Positions 18,902 to 28,251 of a stretch of DNA of 64,000 nt are shown here, piece after piece. A program made the translations under genes and the position numbers. A model generated the notes under the pieces. It was not told the DNA's origin, did no database searches, and was given only the letters and a program-made list of their open reading frames with translations. Every line of letters starts with the position of its first letter. Within the stretch, counting starts at the first letter, position 1. Source of the DNA: Campylobacter jejuni subsp. jejuni 414 (GTDB taxonomy: Bacteria; Campylobacterota; Campylobacteria; Campylobacterales; Campylobacteraceae); the NCBI GenBank assembly GCA_000163995.1, contig CM000855.1:1489010-1553009 (forward strand). Direction: 5' to 3'.

Positions 18902-20437
18902 TCATTTACTCCATTCATAAATATTCCAAGTAAAACCCACTCCATGATGACCTAAAGTTCTTGATTTGATACCTTTTAAATCTTTATTATAAACTAAAGC
19001 AAAATCAAGATAAACTAAAAAAATAAAAGGAGGATTTTCATATAAAGCGTCTATGAAATCTTTATAATATTTTTTTCTTTCTCCTAAATTTGAAGTATTT
19101 CTTGCCTTTTGTAAGGCTATATCCACTTTTTTATCATGATAATGTCCAAAATTCCAGCCTTCATCGTTTAAAGCACTATCTTGTGAACTTTCAAACACTC
19201 TAAAAGTGTGAAAATCAGGATCCAAAGGACTTCCCCAGCCTATTAAAAAACTATCTACTTGAGAATAATCAAAGCTCCCAGCAGGTTTAGCTACTACCTT
19301 ACTTACAACTCCAATTTTTTTAAATTCACTTTGTAAAATTCCTGCTAAACTCACTCTTAAAGGATCATTGCTCATCGCCCAAATTTCAAATTCTAAAATT
19401 TTCCCATTTTTTTCGAAATTTCCATCTTTGTTTTTCTTAAAACCCGCACTCATAAGTAAATCTTGGGCTTTTTTAGGATCATACTTGTAAGTTTTAAAAT
19501 TTTTAGGATTTACCCAAGAACGCTCTAAAGGGTGATTTGCTACAAAAGCATAATCATGTAAAAGATTTTTTACTATACTTTCTTTATCAACCGCATAATT
19601 TAAAGCTTGCCTTACTTTTAAATCTTTTAAAAATTCATTATTCAAATTAAACATTAAAGCCCTATAATCAGCTGATATTTCACGCAAAATTTCAAAACTA
19701 GCATCATTTTTAAAAATATTAAGTAAAGAAACATCGATTAAGGCTGCATCTATTTTGCCGTTTTTAAGCTCAACACTAGCTATAGAAGGATCAAAAATAT
19801 GCTTTATGATAAGCCTTGGAGTTTTTATTTTACTAAGATAAAAGTGTTCATTAGCTTTAAATTCGATATATTCACCTTTTTTCCATTTTACAAATTTATA
19901 AGGACCTGTACCTATAGGATTTTGATTAAAAGAAGTGGTACTTAAATTTTCATTTTCAAGCAAATGCTTAGGAAGTATTCCTATGCTTAGAGCATCTAAA
20001 AATGCGGGATAAGGTTTAAAAAGCGTGATTTTTAGATGATAAGGATTTAAAATTTCTATACTTTTAATATCTTCAAAATTCACATAAACTGAAGAATTGT
20101 TCTTGGTATTTTTAAAAGCTTCAAGGCTGAATTTAACATCATCGGCGCTAAATTTCACTCCATCGTGCCATAAAACATCATCACGCAAAAAGATATCATA
20201 GATAAGCCCATCCTTACTCACGTTCCATGACTTTGCTAAATCAGGTTTTAAACTCATATTTTCATCAAAACGCGTAAGCCCTGAAAACACAAGATTAATC
20301 ACTGCATCATGATCCTCACTATAAGCAGGATTTATCCTAGAAATTTCATTTTCCACAGCTATAATCAAAGTATCTTTTGGAATTTTGGCCTCAACATTGA
20401 AAAATAATAAAAATAATAAAACAAACAATCTAAGCAC
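18902..20437 (-). CDS. nikZ: Periplasmic binding protein of the nickel-type ABC transporter (NikZ)
   Basis: About 511 residues, solute-binding protein family 5. The signal peptide (LRLFVLLFLLFFNVEA) leads to the mature start KIPKDTLIIAVENEISRINP. I place the start at GTG 20437: the AGGAG at 20444-20448 is 6 nt upstream of it, whereas the in-frame TTG at 20443 directly abuts the AGGAG and could not use it. Conserved family stretches include LAKSWNVSKDGLIYDIFLRDDVLWHDG and NPIGTGPYKFVKW. As the NikA-like component it would bind chelated nickel; family members also bind peptides, so specificity is inferred from its orthologue. Confidence 0.88.
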   Translation of the reverse strand: MLRLFVLLFLLFFNVEAKIPKDTLIIAVENEISRINPAYSEDHDAVINLVFSGLTRFDENMSLKPDLAKSWNVSKDGLIYDIFLRDDVLWHDGVKFSADDVKFSLEAFKNTKNNSSVYVNFEDIKSIEILNPYHLKITLFKPYPAFLDALSIGILPKHLLENENLSTTSFNQNPIGTGPYKFVKWKKGEYIEFKANEHFYLSKIKTPRLIIKHIFDPSIASVELKNGKIDAALIDVSLLNIFKNDASFEILREISADYRALMFNLNNEFLKDLKVRQALNYAVDKESIVKNLLHDYAFVANHPLERSWVNPKNFKTYKYDPKKAQDLLMSAGFKKNKDGNFEKNGKILEFEIWAMSNDPLRVSLAGILQSEFKKIGVVSKVVAKPAGSFDYSQVDSFLIGWGSPLDPDFHTFRVFESSQDSALNDEGWNFGHYHDKKVDIALQKARNTSNLGERKKYYKDFIDALYENPPFIFLVYLDFALVYNKDLKGIKSRTLGHHGVGFTWNIYEWSK

Positions 20438-20466
20438 TTGCAACTCCTAAAATTTAAAATTACAAA

Positions 20467-20506
20467 ATTATAAACTAAAAAACAAGAGTTCACAAGCCCT
20501 ATAGGG
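20467..20506 (-). promoter_or_regulatory. Putative nikZ promoter with GC-rich palindrome upstream
   Basis: On the minus strand a TATAAT (20472-20467) lies about 30 nt before the nikZ start. Upstream, at 20497-20506, is the palindrome CCCTATAGGG inside a locally G/C-rich patch (CCCCCTATAGGGCTTG), centred roughly 48 nt before the expected transcription start. That is a usual place for an operator. No regulator can be named. Confidence 0.4.
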
Positions 20507-20551
20507 GGATAATTCGCTTTTAGATTTTGAAGTTTTTATATTTATTCTATG

Positions 20552-23323
20552 TCAAATTGCTTCACTGCATTCATTTAACAAATACGCAATATGCTGCCAA
20601 GATATACCTGTAGCATCGCTTAATCCTATCTCACAAGTGCTTGATGTGCTAAATCCGCGCTTAATGTTTGTTTTGGCATAAAATTTTTTAAAGCCCTTTG
20701 TGGCATTAATGTTTAATTTAGGATTTAAAAAACCCTTATATCCAGCAAATCCACAGCAATATGTATCATTATCTATTAATATTTTTCCATTTGTGCATAG
20801 CTTTGCAAGCTTAACTATACTTTCATTTAAACCAAGTTTTCTTGCAGCACACATAATATACAATCCTACATCCTCATTGATTTTATCAATGCGTAACTTA
20901 GGTGCAATAAATTTTAATAAATATTCACTTAAATCATAAATTTCATACTTTGCATGATTGCTAATTAACTTAGCACTACAAGCACTATGGTCTAACACTA
21001 TAGGTGAGTCTATATTGCTTAAAAAATCATTGATTTTTTGTATATTTTTTTCTTGGATAGCTTGAAAATTCTCATAAGCCTTACCGCAGCATAAATCATT
21101 GGATGCATAAATTATGCCTATATTTGCTTTTTTACACAAACTCTCAAATACTTCTTGCAAGCTTCTTTTATCATGCATTTTTTCATTTGGTTTAAAACTT
21201 TTATTAAGACAGCTTGTAAAATAAACTATATTACAAGCTTTTTTATAACTTTTTAGCTCATAATCGTTCACCTTAGGCAAATACGCCCTAGTTCTTGGTA
21301 TAATACTAATAAAATTTCTTGCTTTTTCAAGCTTATTATCAAGACTTAAATTATCAAATTTATTTGCGATGCTTAATGAAAATTTAGCAATTTTTAGAGT
21401 TTTTTCGTGATTTTTATATGCTAAATTTCCCAAAATTTTAGACATAAATCCTGTATTATTTTTTCTATATTTTAATGAAAAATCAGCAAAATTAATCCCC
21501 AAAGGACATGAAAAAGAGCAAACTCCGCAAGCAGCACAAGAACTATCTACTAAATGATTATAGTATTTTTTTATGTCCTTTAACTTTACTTTTGACACAT
21601 TGTCATTTAAGCTTTCAAGGCGTTTTATCTCTCGTAAAATAGCAATTCTTTGTCTTGGAGTAATTGTGTATTCATTAGATGGGCAAAATCTTTCGCAAAA
21701 TCCACATTCCATACAGGTATTTAATTTCTCATCAATTAAACTGGCTTGTTTAATATTTTTCTTATAAATATCTTTATCATTGCTAATGATTACATCAGGG
21801 TTAAATAAATTATCCTTATCAAAAATACTCTTGATTTTTTTATTGATCTCATAAGCTTGCTTGCCCCACTCTACTTCTACGAAAGGTGCTACCATACGCC
21901 CTGTGCCGTGTTCAGCTTTTATACTTCCACCATACGAAGCTACTATATTAGACATTTCTTTAACTAGATTTGAAAAATTATCAAATTCAAGCTCATTATT
22001 TAAATCCGGCGTAATGATAAAATGAATATTACCTGCTAATGCATGGCCAAAAATGATTCCATTATCACTAAAACCATATTTATAAAACAACTCTTGAATA
22101 CTTCTAATTCCATCTGCTAGATTCTCGATATTAAAGCACACATCTTCAGTGATTACCGTTGAGCCTGCTTTTCTAAGACTAGCTGCTATAGGCAAAAGTG
22201 CTTTTCTAATCTTCCACCATAAATCATATTCGGCCTTATTCTTACTAAAATATGACTTATAAGATAATTTAGAAATTTCTTTTATTTTATTTATGTTTTC
22301 ATCGAGCTTAAACTCATCACTATGCTCACTTTGAATCAATACACAAGTATTACCTTCTTTAATATCAGCTAAAATATCTCTTAATTCATCATAAGTTGAT
22401 GCGGCTTTTAAACTTGCATAGTCCATTATTTCAGCAGAGCTTATAAAATCAACTTTAGCAAATTCTTTTATAGTATTCGCAGCATCGTTAATACTGTTAA
22501 AAAATAATAAAGCACAGACTTTAAATTCCAAATCATCCAAAACAGCAAGTCTAACTTCGCTTACAAATCCTAAAGTCCCCTCAGATCCAATAAACAAATG
22601 TGCTAAAATATCTATCTCATCATCATAGTCAACAAATGCATTTAGACTATAACCTGTTGTGTTTTTGATTTTAAATTTTTTAATTATTAAATCTTTTAAT
22701 TCTTGATTGGCATTAATCTCTTCTTTGATCTCTCTAAGTTCTTTTATTAATTTTTTATTCTCATCTTTAAACTGTTCCACACTTAAAGCATCACTGGTAT
22801 CAAGCATGCTACCATTTGCCAAAATCACCCTAATACTTCTTAAAGTTTTATAACTATTATCCTTAGTTCCACAGCACATTCCACTTGAGTTATTGTTTAC
22901 AATCCCTCCAATTAAAGCTGAATTTATAGTAGCTGGATCAGGTCCTATTTTTTTCTTTAAAAAAGCAAGGCTTTCATTAGCATGAATCCCTACTACACCA
23001 CATCCTAAGGTGATTTCGCTAGCGTCTTTGTTAATTTTTATTTTTTTAAAGGCAAATTTAATCACTACAAGCACTCCATCACAAGAACTTTGTCCACTTA
23101 AACTTGTACCTGCTGCTCTAAATGATATTGGGGTTTTATAAGTATTTGCTAATTTAATAACGTGCTTAATTTCATCTTCATTTTTAGCAATAATCACTAT
23201 TTTTGGGATATAAAAATAACACGACGCATCAATGCCATAAGCATAACATCTAGCATAATCATTAAAAATTCTATCCTCAAAAATATACTTAGCCTCATTA
23301 TAAAAAGCTTTAAAATCTGCCAT
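20552..23323 (-). CDS. FAD/Fe-S lactate dehydrogenase-type oxidoreductase (Cj1585c type)
   Basis: A 923-residue fusion: an N-terminal FAD-binding PCMH domain (FRAAGTSLSGQSSCDGVLVV around residues 48-67; GPDPATINSALIGGIVNNNSSG near residue 127), a GlcD/D-LDH-type C-terminal FAD domain, two ferredoxin motifs (CMECGFCERFCPS and CAACGVCSFSCP, around residues 538 and 596) and a cysteine-rich CCG-type domain with CCGKAYE and CCGFAGY. No signal peptide. It should oxidise a 2-hydroxyacid and feed electrons to the quinone pool. In C. jejuni NCTC 11168 the homologue is one of two systems supporting L-lactate use (recalled). It is divergent from cgb. The start ATG is preceded by GAGGGATT. Confidence 0.88.
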   Translation of the reverse strand: MADFKAFYNEAKYIFEDRIFNDYARCYAYGIDASCYFYIPKIVIIAKNEDEIKHVIKLANTYKTPISFRAAGTSLSGQSSCDGVLVVIKFAFKKIKINKDASEITLGCGVVGIHANESLAFLKKKIGPDPATINSALIGGIVNNNSSGMCCGTKDNSYKTLRSIRVILANGSMLDTSDALSVEQFKDENKKLIKELREIKEEINANQELKDLIIKKFKIKNTTGYSLNAFVDYDDEIDILAHLFIGSEGTLGFVSEVRLAVLDDLEFKVCALLFFNSINDAANTIKEFAKVDFISSAEIMDYASLKAASTYDELRDILADIKEGNTCVLIQSEHSDEFKLDENINKIKEISKLSYKSYFSKNKAEYDLWWKIRKALLPIAASLRKAGSTVITEDVCFNIENLADGIRSIQELFYKYGFSDNGIIFGHALAGNIHFIITPDLNNELEFDNFSNLVKEMSNIVASYGGSIKAEHGTGRMVAPFVEVEWGKQAYEINKKIKSIFDKDNLFNPDVIISNDKDIYKKNIKQASLIDEKLNTCMECGFCERFCPSNEYTITPRQRIAILREIKRLESLNDNVSKVKLKDIKKYYNHLVDSSCAACGVCSFSCPLGINFADFSLKYRKNNTGFMSKILGNLAYKNHEKTLKIAKFSLSIANKFDNLSLDNKLEKARNFISIIPRTRAYLPKVNDYELKSYKKACNIVYFTSCLNKSFKPNEKMHDKRSLQEVFESLCKKANIGIIYASNDLCCGKAYENFQAIQEKNIQKINDFLSNIDSPIVLDHSACSAKLISNHAKYEIYDLSEYLLKFIAPKLRIDKINEDVGLYIMCAARKLGLNESIVKLAKLCTNGKILIDNDTYCCGFAGYKGFLNPKLNINATKGFKKFYAKTNIKRGFSTSSTCEIGLSDATGISWQHIAYLLNECSEAI

Positions 23324-23401
23324 AATCCCTCTATTAAATTTATTATCAATTATAACTTAATAATTTAAAAACAATTTTAATTTATATTTTTGAGTGTAAA
23401 T

Positions 23402-23442
23402 TTAACCGAAGTCATTTTTTATTTGGATTACAAAGTTAGAAT
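23402..23442 (+). promoter_or_regulatory. NssR-like box and -10 of the cgb promoter
   Basis: TTAACCGAAGTCAT at 23402-23415 fits the TTAAC-N4-GTTAA type site of the Crp/Fnr-family regulator NssR (left half perfect, right half 3 of 5). A -10 TAGAAT lies at 23437-23442. With a transcription start near 23449 the box is centred at about -40.5, the standard activator position for this family. NssR control of cgb under nitrosative stress is established in C. jejuni; the site here is my reading. Confidence 0.65.
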
Positions 23443-23484
23443 ACCATCTATTTTCAAAAATTTAAAGAACTAAAAGGAGAAATT

Positions 23485-23907
23485 ATGACAAAAGAACAAA
23501 TTCAAATCATCAAAGATTGTGTGCCTATTTTGCAAAAAAATGGAGAGGATTTAACCAATGAGTTTTATAAAATAATGTTTAATGATTATCCTGAGGTAAA
23601 ACCTATGTTTAATATGGAAAAACAAATTTCAGGAGAACAACCAAAAGCTTTAGCAATGGCGATTTTAATGGCAGCCAAAAATATAGAAAATTTGGAAAAT
23701 ATGAGAAGCTTTGTTGATAAAGTTGCCATAACTCATGTTAATTTAGGGGTTAAAGAAGAGCATTATCCTATAGTTGGAGCTTGCCTTTTAAAGGCTATTA
23801 AAAATCTTTTAAATCCTGACGAAGCTACTCTTAAAGCTTGGGAAGTTGCTTATGGAAAAATTGCTGAATTTTATATCGATATAGAAAAAAAGCTCTATGA
23901 TAAATAA
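23485..23907 (+). CDS. cgb: Single-domain haemoglobin Cgb
   Basis: A 140-residue globin without a reductase domain, matching C. jejuni Cgb. The globin fold begins QIQIIKDCVPILQKNGEDL; the proximal His is in KVAITHVNLGVKEEHYPIVGACLL, around residue 85. Cgb detoxifies nitric oxide as a cytoplasmic NO dioxygenase. AAAGGAG lies 6 nt before the ATG. It is monocistronic, ending in a hairpin shared with the convergent ABC gene. Confidence 0.97.
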   Translation: MTKEQIQIIKDCVPILQKNGEDLTNEFYKIMFNDYPEVKPMFNMEKQISGEQPKALAMAILMAAKNIENLENMRSFVDKVAITHVNLGVKEEHYPIVGACLLKAIKNLLNPDEATLKAWEVAYGKIAEFYIDIEKKLYDK

Positions 23908-23910
23908 TAT

Positions 23911-23927
23911 AAGCCCATTTTGGGCTT
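23911..23927. terminator. Bidirectional hairpin between cgb and the ABC gene
   Basis: AAGCCCA-TTT-TGGGCTT forms a 7-bp stem with a 3-nt loop between convergent genes; T-rich sequence (TTTAATC, then a T run) follows on the plus strand. Confidence 0.75.
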
Positions 23928-25558
23928 TAATCAAATTTTTCTACTAAATTTTTAGCTAATTCTTTGATATTCTCACCCTTTAATTCGCTGATTTCACCAT
24001 TTTGAGCTAAGAAAATTCTATCAGCACTATCAAAATATGCATCATCATGTGTGATAGCAAAGACTGTTTTACCCTGCTCTTTTAACAAAGGTAAAAGTTT
24101 TTTATAAAAAAACCTTCTAAAAACTGGATCTTGATCAGCTGCCCATTCATCAAGCACTAAAATATCCCTTTCTTCAAGTAAAGCTATAAGCATAGCTAAA
24201 CGCTTTTTTTGTCCTGTAGAGAGTTTAGTTAAGGTAAGTTCATTATCCTTAACGCTTGTTTTATCTTTAAGTTCTAAAAACTCTAACCAAAAAGCAATTT
24301 TTTCTTCACTTGCAAAATTTTCTTTATTTAAAGTTTTAGTAAAAAGATGAAAATCACTAAAAACAGCAGAAATAAGCGATCTATACTCATCTAAATTTTT
24401 ATCATCTACAAGCATATCATCAACATAAATTCCACCTTTGCTTGGCTTAAAAAGTCCTGTTAAAAGCATACAAAAAGTAGATTTGCCACTTCCATTTTTA
24501 CCTATTAAAAATACTAATTCACCTTTTTTAAGCTCTATATTTACAGGATTTAAGTGAAAATTTTCTTCATAAGTAAATTGAGTATTTTTGAAAGAAATTT
24601 TTTTCCATTCGCCAATATAGCATGTTTTCTTAAAACCTTCTATATAGTTATCTAATTCCAATTTTGTGATCTTATCCAAAGCAATTTTTGCTAAAAGCAA
24701 AGTAGGAAAAGACCCTATTATAGATACTAAAGGGGTTCGCAAAAATAAAATAGAAAGAGCTATAGTTGTAGCATCTGCGGCACTTGCCCATTCAAATTTT
24801 AAGGCTAAGTAAAACTCTACCCCCACCAAAGCCAAAAGAGTTACATTTGTCCAATTATTTGAAAGATTGTTAAAAAGATTGCCTAAAGTACTATTTTTCT
24901 TTTTCAATCTTGCATTATTTTCAAATTCATCTTCATAGTAAAGCTTAGCTCTGTCACGATTGATTAAAAGTTCTTTATGTCCATCTAGTATATTTTGGTA
25001 ATTATTTTGTAAAGCATCATCATTTTCCCTTGCTTTGCGAAAATACTGATACACTTTCATCATTAAAAAATTATTAGTAATAAAAATAACCATAATCCAT
25101 ACCACACATAAAGCAAAAATTTGTGGTGAAAGATAGCATAAATAAACACTAGTACATAAAACCAATATACTTGATTGTAAAAAATCAGGCAATCTTAAAA
25201 GCCCAAAAGATATATTTCTCACATCACTTCCTAAAGAAGCTAAAATTCTTGCTTTACCTACCTTAGCCACTCTTAACAAAGGGGTATCTAAGATCTGCTT
25301 TACTACGCGCCTTTGCATTTTAAAGATAAAATTTTGCCCAAAAATACTAAGTCCAAGTTCGACTATAGTAGAACTTATAAAAAATATCAAAAGCAAAACA
25401 ATAAAATAAAAAATAGGAATATTTTGTGCGTTTTTAAGCAAATAATCATTAATAAAAACAAGAGTCAAAACTCCAACAGTACTTGTAAGAAAAGAAAAAA
25501 GTAAAAAAGAAATCAACTTTAATTTATTTTGCTTAAGCAATTCTATAATAAAAGGCAT
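23927..25558 (-). CDS. ABC exporter with fused membrane domain, cyclic-peptide/YojI type (Cj1587c type)
   Basis: A 543-residue half-transporter: six hydrophobic segments in residues 1-290, then an ATPase domain with Walker A LIGKNGSGKSTFCMLLTG near residue 352, signature KLSTGQKKRLAMLIAL near residue 442 and Walker B ILVLDEWAADQDPVFRRFFY. The ATPase pattern (STGQKKRLA, DEWAADQDP) is that of the cyclic peptide/microcin-siderophore export group (PvdE, YojI, SyrD). It would act as a homodimer. No peptide-synthesis gene lies nearby, so a role in drug or peptide efflux is inference. Intact and single, with an AT-rich promoter region upstream. Confidence 0.85.
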   Translation of the reverse strand: MPFIIELLKQNKLKLISFLLFSFLTSTVGVLTLVFINDYLLKNAQNIPIFYFIVLLLIFFISSTIVELGLSIFGQNFIFKMQRRVVKQILDTPLLRVAKVGKARILASLGSDVRNISFGLLRLPDFLQSSILVLCTSVYLCYLSPQIFALCVVWIMVIFITNNFLMMKVYQYFRKARENDDALQNNYQNILDGHKELLINRDRAKLYYEDEFENNARLKKKNSTLGNLFNNLSNNWTNVTLLALVGVEFYLALKFEWASAADATTIALSILFLRTPLVSIIGSFPTLLLAKIALDKITKLELDNYIEGFKKTCYIGEWKKISFKNTQFTYEENFHLNPVNIELKKGELVFLIGKNGSGKSTFCMLLTGLFKPSKGGIYVDDMLVDDKNLDEYRSLISAVFSDFHLFTKTLNKENFASEEKIAFWLEFLELKDKTSVKDNELTLTKLSTGQKKRLAMLIALLEERDILVLDEWAADQDPVFRRFFYKKLLPLLKEQGKTVFAITHDDAYFDSADRIFLAQNGEISELKGENIKELAKNLVEKFD

Positions 25559-25607
25559 TTATAAACTCCAAAATATAATTTTAATTATAACATTTTAGGA
25601 GTGATTA

Positions 25608-26899
25608 TCAAATTTTATCTTTTACCATAAAAACAGCACAAATAGCTAATAACGCTAAAAAAATCATATACATACTCATACCATATAAAAATGGATTTTC
25701 ATTTTTAGTCGCAAGCGTATTAAGCCAAAAAGCAAGCTGCGGAGTGACACCACCTGAAATCGCATAGGCAATATTATAAGAAAAAGAAATTCCTGAAAAT
25801 CTTATTTTAGCCCTAAAAACTTCACTCATCAAAATAGGTGCAAACACATTAATCCCACCTAAAAAACAAATGAATGAATATAAAATACACACTAAAATCA
25901 AATTTTTAAGTTCGTATAAAGCATAAAAATATAAAAAAGAAGAAAATACAAAAGTCAAAGAAAAGAAAATACAAATTTTAAATAAACCAAATTTATCTAC
26001 AAGATAACCTACAAAAGCACCACCTAAAGCTATTCCTAAAATTCCTAATACCTGCAAATAACTTCCCTCAACTCCACTTAAATTTAAAATACTAGGCATA
26101 AATTTAGGCATTAATAAAACAAGCACGATAACACAGCCTGTTAAAACCCAAGTCATCATCATTGATGAAAATAAATTTTTTATAATATCCTTTTCTTTAA
26201 ATAAATCTTTAAATGGAAAAGAACTAAGTGACGATTCTTTTTGCATTTGTTTAAAAATAGGAGTTTCTTGCAAAAATCTGCGCAAATAAATAGAAATAAT
26301 CCCAAAAATTCCGCCCACAAAAAAAGCAATACGCCATGCATAAGTAGCAATTTCTTCTACACTAAAAAAAGCATTAATAATTAAAAATACCATACTTCCC
26401 AGTAAAATCCCTAAAGCCATAGCTGAGTTTAAACAGCTCAAAAAGAAAGCTTTTTGTTTTTCTTGACAATGTTCTCTTACAAAAACCCAAGCCCCAGGTA
26501 ATTCTCCACCTATAGCTATACCTTGAAAAATTCTTATAAGTATAAGTAAAATGGGAGCTAAAAATCCAAGAGTTTCATAACCTGGAATAAAAGCTAAAAC
26601 AAAAGTAGGAAGAACCATAAGCAAAATACTTAGCATAAACATATTTTTACGCCCAAATTTATCTCCAAAATGTGCCATAACTATACCACCTAAAGGGCGC
26701 ACTAAATATCCAGCTGCAAATGCTCCATAAGTATTCAATAAAGCCCAAAATTCGCCCATATCTTTAGGAAAAAATACATTAGCTATATATTCAGCAAAAA
26801 AGACAAAAAATAATAAAATCATAAAAATTCTAAAGTTCCACCCAGTGAAGAAAGTCCTAAGATTTTAATTTCTTTTGTTCCAAATTTTGATTTTTTCAT
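25608..26899 (-). pseudogene. MFS metabolite/H+ symporter, frameshifted near the N-terminus (Cj1588c type)
   Basis: From 26822 down, 404 codons encode a metabolite:H+ symporter of the MFS with the motif HFGDKFGRKNMFM and PLGGIVMAHFGD. The natural start is lost in another frame: an ATG at 26899 opens MKKSKFGTKEIKILGLSSLGGTLEF and then hits a stop at 26823-26825. Joining the two needs removal of two T residues (for example one from each of two T runs), which would recreate the family's EFYDFIIFVFF and a protein of about 429 residues. The downstream ATG at 26822 would truncate helix 1 and lacks a ribosome site. Either a real inactivation or a homopolymer assembly error. Confidence 0.78.
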
Positions 26900-26984
26900 T
26901 GTTTAATTACCTTAAATTTTAAAAACATTATTTTTATTATACTACAATCATTTCTAAAATATCATCCAAAAATTAAGGATAAAT

Positions 26985-27781
26985 ATGTTTAATTTTACAA
27001 CCACTCTTTTAAAAACCAATCTCTATTTTTTAGAAGAAAAACCATAAGCAAAAATTCAAATCAAATCCATATAATCTCTCTTAAACAATCTGATGATGAA
27101 TTTTTAAACTTATTATTTTCTTTTTTGATTCCACAAAATGATGAAGATAAAAATTTTATAGAAAAAACTCGTGAAAAAATCAAAAGAAATGAGCACAATG
27201 TTGTCTTAATAAAAAATCCAAATTTTAATGCTTTAATAGACACAGGATTTTTAGATACTATTGATACATTAAAAGAAAAATTACATTTTCACAAAACTGA
27301 TTTAAAAGATATCACTCATATTATCTTAACACACGCACACCCTGATCATATAGGCGCTTTAATGAGCGAAGAAAATCTTTTTCCAAAAGCCAAAATTTTA
27401 ATTGATAAAAAAGAATATGATTTTTGGATCAAAAGCAATAGGCAAGAGATTAAAAACACCTTGCTTAAACTTAAAAATATAAATTTTATAGATCATTCTA
27501 AGGACTTGATTTTTACAAATTCAGGCATTAAAGCCTTACCTGCTTATGGACATACCCCAGGACAAAATGCTATCATAATTAACGATAAAATAGTCTTTTG
27601 GGGAGATTTACTTCATCTTTATGATATACAAATCCCAAAACCTAAAATAGCTATAAAATTCGATATAGATCAAAATGAAGCTATACAAACAAGAGAAAAA
27701 TTGCTTAAAGAATTTAAAGAAAGAAAACTCAAAGTTATAGGAACTCACGTACCTTTTAGCGAACCTAGATTTTTAGATTAA
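26985..27781 (+). pseudogene. Metallo-beta-lactamase-fold hydrolase, probably frameshifted at the 5' end (Cj1589 type)
   Basis: The catalytic signature THAHPDHIGAL is intact, with the later motif AYGHTPGQN and a C-terminal GTHVPF His. An ATG at 26985 with AAGGAT upstream starts MFNFTTTLLKTNLYFLEEKP and stops at once, while the main frame is open from 26993 with no ATG, GTG or TTG until a TTG at 27125 that has no ribosome site. Adding one A to the AAAAA run just before the early stop joins the two parts into a protein of about 265 residues. The substrate is unknown; the family includes lactonases, glyoxalase II and others. Confidence 0.7.
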
Positions 27782-27819
27782 TTACTTAAAAATTAAGTAA
27801 AAATTTTAATAATTTTTGC

Positions 27820-27825
27820 TAAAAT
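27820..27825 (+). promoter_or_regulatory. Extended -10 promoter of infA
   Basis: TTTTTGCTAAAAT gives a -10 TAAAAT with a TGC extension 36 nt before the infA start codon. Confidence 0.55.
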
Positions 27826-27860
27826 TATAGCCTTTTTATTTCATAAGAAAGGAGAAAATT

Positions 27861-28079
27861 TTGGCAAAAGATGATGTAATTGAAATTGACGGCACCGTAC
27901 TTGAATCATTACCTAATGCAAATTTCAAAGTTGAACTTGACAACAAACATGTAATTTTATGTCATATTGCAGGAAAAATGCGTATGCATTATATAAGAAT
28001 AATGCCAGGTGATAAAGTCAAAGTAGAACTTACACCTTATAGCCTTGATAAAGGGCGTATAACTTTTAGATATAAATAA
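27861..28079 (+). CDS. infA: Translation initiation factor IF-1
   Basis: A 72-residue OB-fold protein that binds the ribosomal A site during initiation. The sequence after the start ([25 protein letters not shown]) and [24 protein letters not shown] are canonical. The start codon is TTG, 8 nt after a strong AAAGGAG; no ATG or GTG is available in frame at that place. It heads the ribosomal protein/rpoA cluster. Confidence 0.98.
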   Translation: MAKDDVIEIDGTVLESLPNANFKVELDNKHVILCHIAGKMRMHYIRIMPGDKVKVELTPYSLDKGRITFRYK

Positions 28080-28097
28080 TTCTAAGTTATTTAAAAG

Positions 28098-28124
28098 CTA
28101 ATTTTAGATAAAATTAGAGTTTTT
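28098..28124 (+). terminator. AT-rich hairpin with T run between infA and rpmJ
   Basis: CTAATTTTA-GA-TAAAATTAG (28098-28117) is a perfect inverted repeat followed by AGTTTTT. It resembles a weak intrinsic terminator or attenuator that could make infA expression partly independent of the downstream cluster. Confidence 0.45.
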
Positions 28125-28170
28125 GCGACAAATTGCATCGAACTATATGAAGAAGTATTTTTAAAATCCA

Positions 28171-28230
28171 CCACTTATTTTAAAAATAGTTGGTTATTCA
28201 TAAAACCTGATGTAGTTGTAAATCAAGTGG
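28171..28230 (+). promoter_or_regulatory. Possible structured leader before rpmJ
   Basis: CCACTTATTT at 28171 can pair with AAATCAAGTGG ending at 28230 (6 bp plus 4 bp with one bulge), closing a roughly 40-nt loop that ends 10 nt before the rpmJ ribosome site. No known ribosomal-protein leader motif is recognised. Confidence 0.25.
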
Positions 28231-28251
28231 AATACATTCAAGGAGACGCTC

